A stretch of DNA of 64,000 nt from Druceiella hillmani. Lineage: Eukaryota; Arthropoda; Insecta; Lepidoptera; Hepialidae. Positions within the stretch are counted from its first letter, which is position 1. The number at the start of each line of letters is the position of its first letter. The DNA is taken from assembly GCA_039881145.1 (NCBI GenBank), contig JAYKKI010000095.1, forward strand, positions 6,996,501 through 7,060,500, in the 5' to 3' direction. The translations under genes and the position numbers were made by a program. This document shows, in pieces, positions 11,437-23,405 of this stretch. The notes beneath the pieces were generated by a model. It saw only the letters and a program-made list of their open reading frames with translations. It ran no database searches and was not told where the DNA came from.

Positions 11437-12510
11437 TGATAAATCGTAGCGACGGTACCATCTACATTAGCATTTGGTCGAACATATGAAAGAAGCCCAT
11501 ATTGCAGTAGCAGTTGACAAAAAACTGACAGAAAATAGCTAAACGTGACTTAACGTACAATTTGCTCTATATAGAACCAAATCAAGCATTTTGCAGCATT
11601 TAGTATATCATTGGGAAACATTTAAAATTCATAAAGATAACTAAAGCGGTCGAAATTATCCTAAGGCCGAAGTTTATAATAGCGTTATGCTAGTTATGTA
11701 TCAATATGTAAAATGATCGTAGACTAAAGTTTATGAAGATCGTATACCGTAATGATCCGATTTGATGGAGACATTAGATTCTACGGGACGCATGCGTTCC
11801 ATGGGGTGACGTGAAAGTGTATCATGATGCTGACTTTGTTAGCGGGCGTAATAACATTTTGTGCCAGCTCCTGTCAATGATGACAATATTAAATTTCCTC
11901 ATGACAATAAACTCTAAAAAAAGTTCAACCATAGAAATTTTCAAAGTTACGAAAATAATTCGAATTTCAACTTGAAACTTTCATTGAGTATATTGGAGAT
12001 ATAGATCTTTGAAAACATTAATGGGATATAGATCTTTAAAATATAAAAGAGCCGATTTTTTCCTTGGTTTTATTTTCTACACTTTTACGCTATCGAATGC
12101 TTATGGACAGCATTATGTTACGATATTATCATTTGTCATAAATGACTATTAATATAAATAATGAATGATAATTTCCGACCGGAAATTCGAAATAAAATGT
12201 TAGTGGTATTTATGAGAATCCATATTTCCATAAATTATTTTCTTTATGAAACTTCTACAAAATGACGAAATTAGACCTGAGGTCACAGAAATAGAATATC
12301 ATTTTTGAAGAAGCTTGTATTTTAGAGAATATACCTTGGTGCAAGGATTGGAATATTTTAAGGTCAAGATTATCATGAATAAAGGCTACATGAACATATG
12401 ATTTGCAACAAACTCTACGTATATATAAGAATCAAAGACATAGACTCAACGATGCACGAATTGATATCAGCTTGCTTGCAACAATGGAACGTTTGAAGTA
12501 AATATCGGGG
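11437..12510. other. AT-rich non-coding stretch
   Basis: No gene is visible. Between 11990 and 12035 the phrase GATATAGATCTTTGAAA is repeated as GATATAGATCTTTAAAA. Confidence 0.5.
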
Positions 12511-12514
12511 GGAG

Positions 12515-12568
12515 GGGATCTGCTTAAATACCACGCGGAAGAAGCCGCGAACAAAAGCTGGAAGTATG
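12515..12568 (+). repeat. 3' end of a lepidopteran-type RTE/SINE repeat
   Basis: TACCACGCGGAAGAAGCCGC followed by GAACAAAAGCTGG resembles the common terminal phrase CACGCGGACGAAGTCGCGGG...AGCTAGT of lepidopteran RTE-related repeats. Only the end is recognisable. Confidence 0.55.
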
Positions 12569-12914
12569 TAAAAAGCTCTTAAAATTAATTTCTAAGACAT
12601 TTATGCATATCTGTTAACAAAATTTCCATGCGTATTCTTTTTCTCGTGACCTGGGAAATATCCAATTTTCAAAGAGTGGAAACATTGTCCTTTATCATCA
12701 ATAGCAATACAGTATCATCCAATCCGAATCTTAATACATATTTTACATCGGCCTCCTGGGACGCGTGAAATTCAAGGTCTGTTGAAATTATTTCAGATAT
12801 GATAATAATCTCATCCTGGTAGGTATGCGGTCCAAACAGGCCATAATTGCCATTACGGCAATGAATAATGTAGAACTTATTTACCGCCTGTGAAGTCTTA
12901 AATTATGAAAATGA

Positions 12915-13030
12915 TAATACCGGGGCGCGTTCGCCTCAAACATTATTTCAAAAGAATTTGTTATAAGTTAGTTGGGAGGGCGCCCGCGCCAGAGACGCCC
13001 GACATCTTTATTCGGCGCGCGTTACTCTAA
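12915..13030. other. short GC-rich island
   Basis: Blocks GGGGCGCGTTCGCC and GGGAGGGCGCCCGCGCCAGA then CGGCGCGCGTTAC lie in AT-rich DNA. There is no convincing reading frame, so this is possibly regulatory. Confidence 0.3.
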
Positions 13031-13525
13031 ATGTAAATTGATGCTGGGTAAGTAATTAAAACTGCTAATTACTTGAAGATTACATGTAAAAGATTCCTCT
13101 TAACTTTGCTTAGAATAGAGTGCGGATGGTATTTATACATGCAAATGTATGGGACGTCTGCTTTGTTGTGCGGAGATTAGAAGTAAGGATTTCACGTTTG
13201 TCAAGTAATTTTCGTTTAGGCATGTCTTCGTGTAAGTAATTCTTTATGAACTGATAGAAAATATTTAAACCTATTATTTCGATAATTATGTATTATAAGA
13301 CTCACTGCCCTCAGTACTAACAATATGTTTTATGGGGTTTGTTTTTATGACATTCTTTATTGTATTCTTTAGATACTACGATGTTAGCTAAGAGGTATCA
13401 GGTTTGAAAAATATAGATTACATTTTTAGTACTAGTATTAAAAAGAACTATTGAAATAAATTAATACAAAATTATAAACCATCAAAACAGTCCCAAATAT
13501 TAATAACGCGAATTGTCTACTGAAC

Positions 13526-13656
<131 letters not shown>

Positions 13657-14244
13657 AGAATGTGTGGAGATATGATCGAACTATCAACTATCCCTTTAAT
13701 CTAACTCTCGCTTTTAAAAAAGTTTATGAAATTAGGAACAGATGGGCAAATATATCTTAAAAGTTATTAATAATAGTATATACATACACATACACGTACC
13801 ACTCCCCCTACACACACACGCACCATGCTGCCAATTTCAAAATGAAATGGCAGCATTTTGGTGCAAGTGTGTGCCAATTTTCAAAGGCAAATTTATATAG
13901 AAATTTCTAATTATATAGAAATTTCTCTTTCCAAAAAGCTATATAAAAACTTGATCACCCAAATTATAATTCTATAATCATAACTCGAAGCTAGTACGCT
14001 AATCTATAATAAGGCACACAGCTGAGAGGTGTGCAATAGTATACAAAATTCTGTTAAATTTCACCTTAACATTGTAATATAATCCGATTCCAGAATTGTG
14101 AAGTAGTAAGTATCGTACTTGCGAAAATTTAATGCTCCAAAAAAAGAAGCTTTACGTCAAAACAGAGACGCTATTTTGAAACTGATACGTAGAAGAACGT
14201 GACCTTATCAGCATAGTGCATTACAACCATAACGAATTGTCCAT

Positions 14245-14470
14245 TGCACAACACATCCCCCGCCGTACCGAGTGAATTGCATATTGGCAACGAGACGCGG
14301 CGCACTCGTCCGTGTTATTACAGCGACAGTACCGTTTAATAGGGAACTCGTCGTGAGCAATAGAACCAATATCATTCTCTTCCCACTCGTATCCGCGAGT
14401 ACATTAATGAAAATGCAACGACTCGAACGCGCCTTAAACGTTACTACATAGCAAAAATCTAGCCATTTGA
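14245..14470 (+). repeat. left flank copy of a diverged interspersed repeat
   Basis: From GGCAACGAGACGCGGCGCAC to CTAGCCATTTGA this matches 16523-16710 closely. The shared + strand frame reads VITATVPFNRELVVSNR in one and VITATIPFNSELVVSNR in the other. I do not recognise the product. The two flank copies bracket three tandem units of about 600 bp. Confidence 0.7.
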
Positions 14471-14991
14471 AAAAACATAACCGTATAAAAATAACATTCC
14501 ATGTATTAATAAATTTTCTATAATCTTCGAAGATTGATTGATTAGTTGACAAGAAGTTGATTATTGATTTAAGCAAGATAATTCTGAATTGCATACGTAT
14601 TGTAGAGAAGTTTAATTAAGTTTGTTTACTAAACATTATATAAAAATAAAAATTGACTGGTCCCTAAGAAATTAAAATAGACTAAAGAAAGTAAGTCGTT
14701 GGAAAAGAAAATAAAAAATCACATTTGTTTTTAATTTCAGCCCGTTTTAAAAATACTTTTTCTAGATCTTAATGTCTGTCGTTTGAAATACAAATTTTTA
14801 TTTTCCAGATTCTTCAAACTCTGCTTTATTCATGACGAGCCACATTCACCCAGCTCACAGCTATAGGGATGACAGAGGGCTCTCATGCATGGGTACTTTA
14901 AAATTTGTAATAAAAGTATTAGTGTTATAAATTACATATGTATATATATATATATAGATGTTAACTAAAATTGGTTTCGTAAGGTTATATA
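14416..14991 (+). repeat. tandem unit 1 of a three-copy, about 600-bp repeat
   Basis: The unit begins CAACGACTCGAACGCGCCTT and ends at AAGGTTATATA. It includes a short (TA)n run (14938-14957). Within it TTTTATTTTCCAG (acceptor-like, ending 14808) precedes an open segment reading SSNSALFMTSHIHPAHSYRD, and AATAAA follows at 14909. The length differs from unit 2 mostly by the TA run. Its body is nearly identical to that of unit 2. Confidence 0.9.
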
Positions 14992-15501
14992 CAACGACTC
15001 GAACGCGCCTTAATCGTTATTGCATAGCCGTTTGAAAATAACATAACCGTATAAAAATAACATTCCATGTATTAATAAATTTTCTATAATCTTCGAAGAT
15101 TGATTGATTAGTTGACAAGAAGTTGATTATTGATTTAAGCAAGATAATTCTGAATTGCATACGTATTGTAGAGAAGTTTAATTAAGTTTGTTTACTAAAC
15201 ATTATATCAAAATAAAAATTGACTGGTCCCTAAGAAATTAAAATAGACTAAAGAAAGTAAGTCATTGGAAAAGAAAATAAAAAATCACATTTGTTTTTAA
15301 TTTCAGCCCGTTTTAAAAATACTTTTTCTAGATCTTAATGTCTGTCGTTTGAAATACAAATTTTTATTTTCCAGATTCTTCAAACTCTGCTTTATTCATG
15401 ACGAGCCACATTCACCCAGCTCACAGCTATAGGGATGACAGAGGGCTCTCATGCATGGGTACTTTAAAATTTGTAATAAAAGTATTAGTGTTATAAATTA
15501 C

Positions 15502-15558
<57 letters not shown>

Positions 15559-15591
15559 TGTTAACTAAAATTGGTTTCGTAAGGTTATATA
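14992..15591 (+). repeat. tandem unit 2 of the three-copy repeat
   Basis: It has the same order of sequence as unit 1, with a longer (TA)n run (15504-15556). The head (CTTAATCGTTATTGCATAGC) is identical to that of unit 3, whereas the body matches unit 1. This suggests the array grew by unequal exchange. The acceptor-like CCAG ends at 15374, and the open segment after it equals that of unit 1. Confidence 0.9.
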
Positions 15592-16127
15592 CAACGACTC
15601 GAACGCGCCTTAATCGTTATTGCATAGCCGTTTGAAAATAACATAACCGTATAAAAATAACATTCCATGTATTGAGAAATTTTCTATAATCTTCAAAGCT
15701 TGAATGGTTAGTTGACAAGAAGTAAGTTAGTGAGCAAGATAATTCTCAATTGCATATGTATCGTAGAGAAGTTTATTTAAATTTGTTTACTAAACATTTT
15801 ATCAAAATAAAAATTGACTGGTCCGTAAGAAATTAAAATAGATTTTAAAGAAAGTAAGTCGTTGGGAAAGAAAATAAAAAATTACAATATTTGTTTTTAA
15901 TTTCAGTCCTTATTAGAAATACATTTTATAGATCTTAACATCTGTCATTTGAAATACAATTTTTTATTTTCCAGATTCTTCAAACTCTGCTTTATTAATG
16001 AAGAGCCACATTCAGCCAGCTCATAGCCATAGGGATGAAAGAGGGCTCTCATGCATGGGTACTTAAAATTTTTTGTAATAAAAGTATTAGTGTTATAAAT
16101 TATAAATTTATATATATATATATATGC

Positions 16128-16178
<51 letters not shown>

Positions 16179-16210
16179 GATGTTAACTAAAATTGGTTTT
16201 GTAAGGTTTT
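15592..16210 (+). repeat. tandem unit 3 of the three-copy repeat, more diverged
   Basis: It shows scattered differences from units 1 and 2 and contains a TA/TG microsatellite (16108-16173). The acceptor-like CCAG ends at 15974. The open segment after it differs at about five residues (for example SHIQPAHSHRDERGL) and then hits a stop. Those changes are mostly amino-acid replacing, so there is no sign of protein-level constraint. Confidence 0.88.
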
Positions 16211-16712
16211 AGTAAACTTACGAAGATATAGTCCTTGTGTGATGAAATTAACTGTACAAAAAATATGTTCCATTGTACTTGAATTATCACATGATGAAAT
16301 AATTATCAATTTAGATGTAGAGTTTTTACTTTGTATGCATTGGCATAGCCAGGGTGGAGCAATGTCGGGTACAGCCTCTCCATAAAAATGATTCAAGTGA
16401 AGTTTAAAGACTAATGAAACAATTGTTAGTAATATGTGATTTCTTTGCAAATATTTTAACATTAATTTTTCAAGAAATCACATAATCATGTGTTATTGAC
16501 CAAGTATGGTCTTTACCAACAGTTGGCAACGAGACACGGCGAAGTCGTCCATGTTATTACAGCGACAATACCATTTAACAGTGAACTCGTCGTGAGTAAT
16601 AGAAACAATATCATTCTCTTCCATCTCGTATCCGCAAGTACATTAATCATAAAGCAACGACTCGAACGCGCCTTAAACGTTATTGTATAGCAAAAGTCTA
16701 GCCATTTGCTTA
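16211..16712. repeat. right flank of the repeat complex
   Basis: Bases 16523-16710 match the left flank at 14287-14470. Between them, a 91-codon - strand frame (16187-16462) begins MLKYLQRNHILLTIVSLVFK and has a WLCQCIQSKNSTSK stretch. I recognise no family and treat it as repeat-derived or spurious. Confidence 0.5.
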
Positions 16713-17590
16713 ACAATTTGCCTATTTAAACAAAATTAAAGATTCGTTGTGACAGATCCATTCGATATTATTTGAATCACATTTAAAATGTGTCATTATT
16801 TGAATTCTATATACATATATATGATATTGTATATATTTAATGTTTACATAAATGCACTAGCCGTCCATACCGCCTTTACTCGAGCCATAAATACATTTCG
16901 TCTTTATCGCTTTTTTATATAACAATTGTTTGTATTTAATATATAAACAGTTTATTTATTTGTTCTTTATTTTAATCTAATACAGAACTTTACGGTTCAA
17001 TTTTTTAACAAAAAAACCATTATAACTATTAATCTGTAACAATTAGCAATATATATCATGGAAGTTTTTTGTAGATTTCATTATCGCACGCAATTGTTTC
17101 ATATGTTATTTCGATACGTTCGGATACTTGAGTGAGACTGTATGATGATTGTTCATAAGCCAAAAGAAATTAAGTAGACCACTAAATAATAAAGTACGAT
17201 GAAGCATTATATTTCTTGATAAATAAATAAATTCTTGATAGATAAATGATTATATTTCTTGATGCATAGCGAAAATAATAGCTTCAAAGTTTTAAATAAA
17301 ACTAATAATTTATAGGCGCAGAGATACTGCTTTTATACTGAGTAAGAGGCGACTACCCTCTTCAGCAGAAGAAGAAACTTGTAGAAAGTTGTAGAAACCT
17401 CAAGAACGTGGCTTGCAATCTTCTATGTCAATTTATTTGATAAGCAATTTAATACGTTTAAATATTACGCGTTTGATTCCGTGTAAAACAAAATATGTTC
17501 GATTTGAGATCGTAAACAAGTTTAGCGGTTTGTTTCGATGCTTCTTGAAGATTTTACATTTGAATACAGATCTAAATATCGCCTCGGCTA
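16713..17590. other. AT-rich non-coding stretch
   Basis: I see no gene or named repeat here. The open frame 17413-17652 has no motif and no splice context. Confidence 0.45.
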
Positions 17591-17599
17591 GACTCTTGA

Positions 17600-17821
17600 G
17601 GCAATCAATTCTTGAGGCAAAAAGAACGCTTGGCCGATGTCGAAAGAATTAGAGTTTACCCGAAAAGTGAACTCGCTTGGCCTATGCCGAAGGGAGCCGA
17701 GTTTACCCGATTCAACATTCCCTATCCGAGCATGATCGCTCAGATTCGTTCACTACATGATGAGCTTAAAAAAATCACTTCAAAATCGAAACAACTATAC
17801 GTCAGGCACATTTTAGATTAA
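17600..17821 (+). CDS. candidate 3' coding segment, unrecognised
   Basis: A 73-codon + strand frame follows a TGA at 17597 and ends at TAA 17819-17821, with AATAAA directly overlapping (17821-17826) and another at about 17843. The C-terminal part reads FNIPYPSMIAQIRSLHDELK and is charged and helix-prone. The middle contains two tandem copies of a roughly 50-bp unit (GCTTGGCC(G/T)ATG(T/C)CGAA...GTTTACCCG), which encode related peptides. No Met or clear acceptor sits upstream. It could be the end of a gene, a processed pseudogene or chance. Confidence 0.22.
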   Translation, partial: GNQFLRQKERLADVERIRVYPKSELAWPMPKGAEFTRFNIPYPSMIAQIRSLHDELKKITSKSKQLYVRHILD

Positions 17822-17829
17822 ATAAAGAA

Positions 17830-19300
17830 CATTTATCATTCAATAAAAGGTAAAGGCAAAATATGTACTTATTTAAAGACTGGTCTCTACCATCTTTATA
17901 GCCAAACCTACATCGCATTTTATACAGTACAGTTCGTAAAGCATCAGTTAGTGCGCTGTAATGTTAAAATGATATGTGCAATCAAAACTAGTTTTTTTCC
18001 AAGATAATTCTCCTAATTGGAATTGACTTTATTTTGAAGAGTGTTTGTATATAATAGTGACAAAATCAACATAAAATCATGTCTGTAAACGTATTTGTAA
18101 TTTATCCGCTATACGCGTCAAATATTTTCTACGGAATTAAAAGAAAGTAAAACGTGATGTAAAGTATAAACCGAAATAGATAAAACCTCTCCAAAGCACT
18201 CGACGTGTGAAATATTCTCATCATTGTAATTAAGATATCCGAATACCAATATTGAGCATATATTTCAAAAATACTGATTTTTTTTATTATTTTGGGAAAA
18301 AAGTGAATTTTGCTCAAAGTACTGACTTTTACTGAATTTACTAACTCGTTTCTGAACTGAGAATGCATCTCTTCACCAAATTACACGGAATTCAAAGAAA
18401 CTAGAATTGTTAATTTCGATATTTAATGTAAAACTGATATTAAATTAGAAAATACTTCAAACATTTACAACCCAAAAGTCTAAAAACATAAAATACAAAA
18501 GGTCTCCTACGATTACGTCGCGAATTTTTATGTTCATAATTGTTGACAAGGGCAGAGTTCAGCGAACAATCTTACCTCGCTCTTCTGGCGAAAACTGTAA
18601 TATGCAAATCGTATTAATTTATAACATCCATACTCAGTACTGATTTTTTTATTCAAAATACAATTTCCTCTAAAATCCTTTCCAAAAGTCCAATACGAAT
18701 AAAAATTTGTCCATATGTCGAATACAAATAACATTCTGGAATTCTTGCTGGAAAAAATTTCGAAGTTTCCAAACTGAATCAAAACCGCAGTCTTATCTAC
18801 TGTGTCCTCTATATAAGTCTTATAGGTAAACTGGAAATCTAACCGCTAATATAATCTAAACGCCTTAATGAATCAAAGCTTCTAAGTTAGTACGACCATC
18901 GTATTATATTGTTAGTTATTTTCGTATGTACACATGTCACGGAGCTTACATTAAGTAATACTGATCGGTTAGTGAGTACTTTAAGTACGCTATCCTACAA
19001 CAAGTCGAGTGCATGAGCGCAGAGTGCGGAACGCATGTTGCGTAAAAATATTTGGTTTATTTATATATAATAAATAGATAGTTCGTTCAGTATCAGGAAA
19101 TTTACATTGTCCCAACTATTGTTGACCTGAGTGCAATAAATATCAGTGTAAGTTACTTTAATGTTTGGTTTTGAAGTTTTCCCAAGGAGGAGGAGTTGAT
19201 TGGTTTCCATCCAAAATATCTTCAATATATTCGGAACATTTTGAAGATAAATTCAGGAATATGTAAAAAAATTGGAGCTATCTAATACCAAGCGCAGCAC
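17830..19300. other. AT-rich non-coding stretch
   Basis: I see nothing I can support here. The short - strand frames at 18129-18368 and 18534-18782 have AT-driven Phe/Ile/Tyr-rich composition. Confidence 0.5.
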
Positions 19301-19303
19301 CGA

Positions 19304-19304
19304 C

Positions 19305-19346
<42 letters not shown>

Positions 19347-19400
19347 ACCGCGCGTGCGTTCGTGTGTACGCACTTGCGCGTTCGCGTATCTATGTGCACA
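19304..19400. repeat. (TA)n(TG)n microsatellite grading into GCGTGCG-rich DNA
   Basis: A TA run followed by a TG run (to 19346), then irregular CGCGTGCG/TTCGTGTG words. Confidence 0.9.
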
Positions 19401-19756
19401 TTTTAATATATTATAATCATTCATATTAGGATCCCATTATACGCGTTTTCGCGTTTTTAATATTTTGTTTTGCGTAAATTCTTGCCTGCTGTATAATTTG
19501 TCGGTCAAAGATTGGCGTTTTTACATTGAACGACAACAAACGAAAATAAAACCGGAGCCGTATCAGTAGCTGGGCTACCAAACATTCGTCTAGTACCGTC
19601 ACGGCCAAAAGAGCCCTATGTTACGTAATTACATAAACTATAATATTGAATATAGAAATGATATTTATGTGTGTTTTTGGTTCCTTAGCAGGTTATTATC
19701 AGTGCCTTTATTAAAGCGAATTCATTGAAATTGCTGTGGATCTCCCCAATATTTTA

Positions 19757-20897
19757 TTCGGTTGGCTAATAAGTTTTTAACCCCGGGTTGCTGTCAAACA
19801 TTTTTGTTACAAAATTTATGTTACACAAAATTGAATTTAAGTATGCACCATTAATATCTACTACTTGTCGGTGACTTTGATGCAAAAAACTGTGCGAGGT
19901 CGTTTTGAAGATCTTCTTTAACATCGATTTTTTTTCGCGTAAATGGTTACTTAGATCCCTGAATAAATGATAATCAGAGGACGCAATGTCCGGCGAATAT
20001 GATGGATGAGTGTGTAGAACCCCGCCGAGCTCCTCTAATTTATCACGACTACGTTTAACAACATGTGATCCAGCGTTATCATGTAGAAAATAAACTCGAT
20101 CCTGTTGACTACTCAATTTGTTAGCTAATCGGTCCAATTGTTCACAGTAAATATTTGCATTAATTGTAGATCCCTCTGGAAGCAACTCCCAATGAATAAT
20201 GCCCTTAATATTCCACCAGCAGCTGAGAGTCAAGAAGGTGATCTTTTTGACACTTATTTCAGGTTTGGATACTGAAACCCCTATTTCTCCGATACCCAGC
20301 CATTGACGTTTACGTGTATGATTAATATATGTATCCTACTTCTCATCGCTAATAACTACCTGATTCAGCTAGTCGAAATTACGTTTCAATGTCAATACCT
20401 GTTGACAAGCATCAACTCTGCACTTAAAGTGATATGATCCACACTCCGTATTTTGAAACTTTTCCCAATTCTTGTAAATGTTTTTCTATGGTGTCATGAC
20501 TGCAATGTAGCTCATCCGCCAATTGACGAGTCGTCAGTTGAGGATCCTCCTCAATTAGGTATCGTAATCATTGAACGTCCAATTCAACAGGACGTCAGGT
20601 ACGGTACGATTCGTACTCAAGTAGTCTTTATTCCTGAACTTGCTGAACCAAATCTTTGCCATCGCGTAAAACATCGTGAACTTGCTCATCGCATGACATA
20701 TTATTTGTGGCAGTCTTTGCATCGTGACCCAAACGAAATTCGTGAAGTAATAGAATCAGTATTTTATATCGATTTAAATTCATTATCTTTTATGTAATTC
20801 GCTTAAAGCTTCGGCGCTGACTGTTGTCAACTGACTGTACTTTGGCCTATTTATCAAAATCCCAAAGTTGAGCCTAAAAACTTACTAGCCAACCTAA
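19757..20897 (-). mobile_element. mariner element with TIRs and TA target duplication
   Basis: The 1141-bp element lies between TA dinucleotides at 19755-19756 and 20898-20899. Its inverted ends are TTCGGTTGGCTAATAAGTTT (left) and, on the other strand, TTAGGTTGGCTAGTAAGTTT (right). The transposase remnant runs on the - strand almost the whole length, as in mariners. The mutations make it inactive. Confidence 0.93.
19766..20790 (-). pseudogene. mariner transposase, DD34D type, broken
   Basis: On the - strand the N-terminal helix-turn-helix part reads QLTTRQLADELHCSHDTI then LQELGKVSKYGVWI, with frameshifts. The first catalytic Asp lies in VISDEK followed by a stop where Trp is usual. The C-terminal 155 codons (20233-19766) are intact. 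They hold the second Asp in FLHDNAGSH and the third in SYSPDIASSDYHLF, with 34 residues between them, which defines the DD34D mariner signature. At least two stops and two frameshifts prevent function. The + strand frame at 20453-20797 is its antisense shadow. Confidence 0.92.
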
Positions 20898-20899
20898 TA

Positions 20900-22440
20900 T
20901 ATTCAAAATTGGGGGAGACCAATATTCGCCTTTGACTACATATCGACTTCGCAGTAAATGGTTCCTAGAGAAGAGACCTTAGTGTGGCGTTGTTTTCAAA
21001 CATTCTTTTTTATTTGACTACGGTTCAGGTAAGGAAGGGTAACGAATTTAACGAATTATATATGTATGTATGTATCTGCGTATGAATGTTTTCTCGTAGC
21101 CCAAACACTGCTAAACCGATTTTAACAAATGAGCTATCGACCAGTTTGTATTTAATGTAATAGTGTCATAGGCTAGGTTTTTTAAGGAAAAAATAAACTT
21201 TTTGGTGGCCTTGCAATAAAAACAATTGATACATGTTCTACTGAAAAAAATATTTATATCTCGAAACTGAACATCACCTACCGCTTCACCATTCAGTGAC
21301 GATAAACCTTTCAGAGAACTATGTTTACCCAACTTGTTTTCTTCTTTTCAGTTTTTTCAACGTAGTCGGCGTTTAGTTTTAAGAGTTTCATTATTATTCT
21401 CTATATTGAAAAACACCTTCCGTTATAAGTATTTCAGAAACACCTTTCTTCCAATTATCATTTTATTACGTCGATCTTCAACTTTTTCTGTCTTCATATC
21501 GTAATAATCCTGATGATATAAAGGGCATCTACAGCACTACACGGTACCGGTAGATTCCAGGCATCACGTTTCGCTTTATTTTAAGTCTTTCAGATGTTTT
21601 TCAATTTCACCAGCACGTCCCACTGTCAGAAACACGTCGTTTTTCCTTGGTGGTTGCAATCTAAAATTTGTTTTAAAATCTTGCCGGATTCCCTTCAGTG
21701 ATATATGTCAGTTTAAGTACCACATAGATATCCCTGAAGCGATGTTCTTTCCAGTTTCTCCAATCTTCGAGAAAGCACCCCCAGAGTATGTAAACGCATT
21801 CCAATTACTTTCTGCCTAAGAGCGACAGTGTTTTGTTCTTAAACTACGCGTTGTAATCAGTATTAATTAATATTTTGCATTCAAATATGAATAAAGACAG
21901 CAGGATCTTTTCATTAATCCTATTAAAACCAAATCTGTTATATATACACGACCCGTAGTTAGCAACTCAAAGATTACCATATTTTTATAAATATCGGTTG
22001 GAATAGATTTGAAACCGGTACCATTTAAGTCTTCAGGATTTTAGGGGTACCAAAATGACAGACGGAATAACAGACTCTTTATAATTTTTCCATGTTCACA
22101 GTATCTCTTTTAATCTGAGACCAATTGTCATGATATTTTAAAGGGAGATGTAGACTACACGACATTACATTTTTCCAAATGCCTCTCCATTCGTTTAACT
22201 TGGGGTTGAAATTTATTTTCTCACGACCCTGTCAAACGGGGAATATAGTCAAAAATATGAAAAAATCGGAGTACTGACATTTAATAAATGCTCAAATTCA
22301 AAATTATTTCGATTAACTTTCATTTCACATAAGCTATCAAATATTTGCCTTAAGCCTTTCAAATATTATGCTTTATATTTACGTGGCGAAAAATAATACG
22401 AATATTTACATCTTATGGCACACTTAAACAGAAGAATATA
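20900..22440. other. non-coding stretch with short interspersed repeat traces
   Basis: At 21055-21190, TATGTATGTATGTATCTGCG followed by CCCAAACACTGCTAAACCGA and CATAGGCTAGG is the kind of phrase seen in lepidopteran RTE/SINE 3' regions. At 22030-22085 a GGTACCAAAATGACAGACGG phrase recalls the repeat family at 1330. No gene is seen. Confidence 0.45.
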
Positions 22441-22470
22441 ATAAAATTAGCTCCTTAAAAATGTTATTTA

Positions 22471-22716
22471 ACAATTAAATGAAACTACGTGATGTAGTAT
22501 TATTTCTACTTTCTTTAAGTTCTTTACCACGACCTAGGTTTCGTTGTATTACAACATCTTCAGGTGGGCTATTAGCAAAGAATCTTTGCTAATAGCCCAC
22601 CTGAATGTCGTGGTAAAAAACTTAAAGAAAGTAGAAATAATACTACATCACGTAGTTTCATTTCATTGTGAATAATGAATTTCTACAAAATTAACGCCAA
22701 ATATATTCAATATTCA
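22471..22716 (+). repeat. foldback element copy 2 (long hairpin)
   Basis: Bases 22471-22669 form an almost complete inverted repeat. The left arm starts ACAATTAAATGAAACTACGT and the right arm ends ACGTAGTTTCATTTCATTGT. The arms meet at GCAAAGAATCTTTGC. The left arm retains AGGTTTCGTTGTATTACAAC, which the right arm has lost by a short deletion. Outside the right arm a roughly 47-bp extension (GAATAATGAATTTCTACAAA to CAATATTC) is shared with copies 3 and 4. There is no coding frame. Confidence 0.9.
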
Positions 22717-22719
22717 ATT

Positions 22720-23400
22720 GTTATTTCAGTCATCAGATGGACAAATGAGAAATTTTGTGTTTTTATGAAAAATTAAGTTATTAGATAATTCAACGTTTTC
22801 GATGAACTAGGATGTTTGTTGTCTTCGAAAGAACCACGTGAAAATAGCGAATAAAACCATTTATTTTTTCAACAACAGAACAATTGTTAATGTCAATTAA
22901 GTTTTTTTTTATTATTTTTTGGACAATGGCTACTTATTAAAAAAGTAATCCTTGTTGATTATTTTCCTGTAATCGTTTTTAAAAAAAATATTTTGCATTT
23001 CGTTACGTTTTTACTGTTGTTTTCATTTTTTGTTAACTATTCTTTATTTACTAAAATAAAATATATGCGCGTTTTATGAAGAAAACATTTTTTTGTTTAT
23101 ATTATGGTTACAAATTCCATTTAATTGTTTATTCTTTCCTAATTGCCAATCGCTGTATTATTGGCTTTTGGGTATTCTATAAAATAACAATTTATTAAAA
23201 ATTATATTTTATTTCTATTAGCCAGGCCCATTTTCATCAGTCACCTTTTGCAGAAGTCGTTTAAGTGACTACAAAATCATCATGGTACAAGCTCTATTCT
23301 TAATAACAACATGGAGTCATTATAATTTTGATCCAGATTTCAGCATTTATCAGCAAATAATCTAAAATGTTATTCTAAATACAAGGACATCCTCCTAATA
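22720..23400. other. AT-rich non-coding stretch
   Basis: I see no gene or repeat I can name here. Confidence 0.5.
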
Positions 23401-23405
23401 TTTTC

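Noticed and set aside
20453..20797. 114-codon + strand ORF
   Set aside because: It is antisense to the N-terminal part of the broken mariner transposase at 19757-20897.
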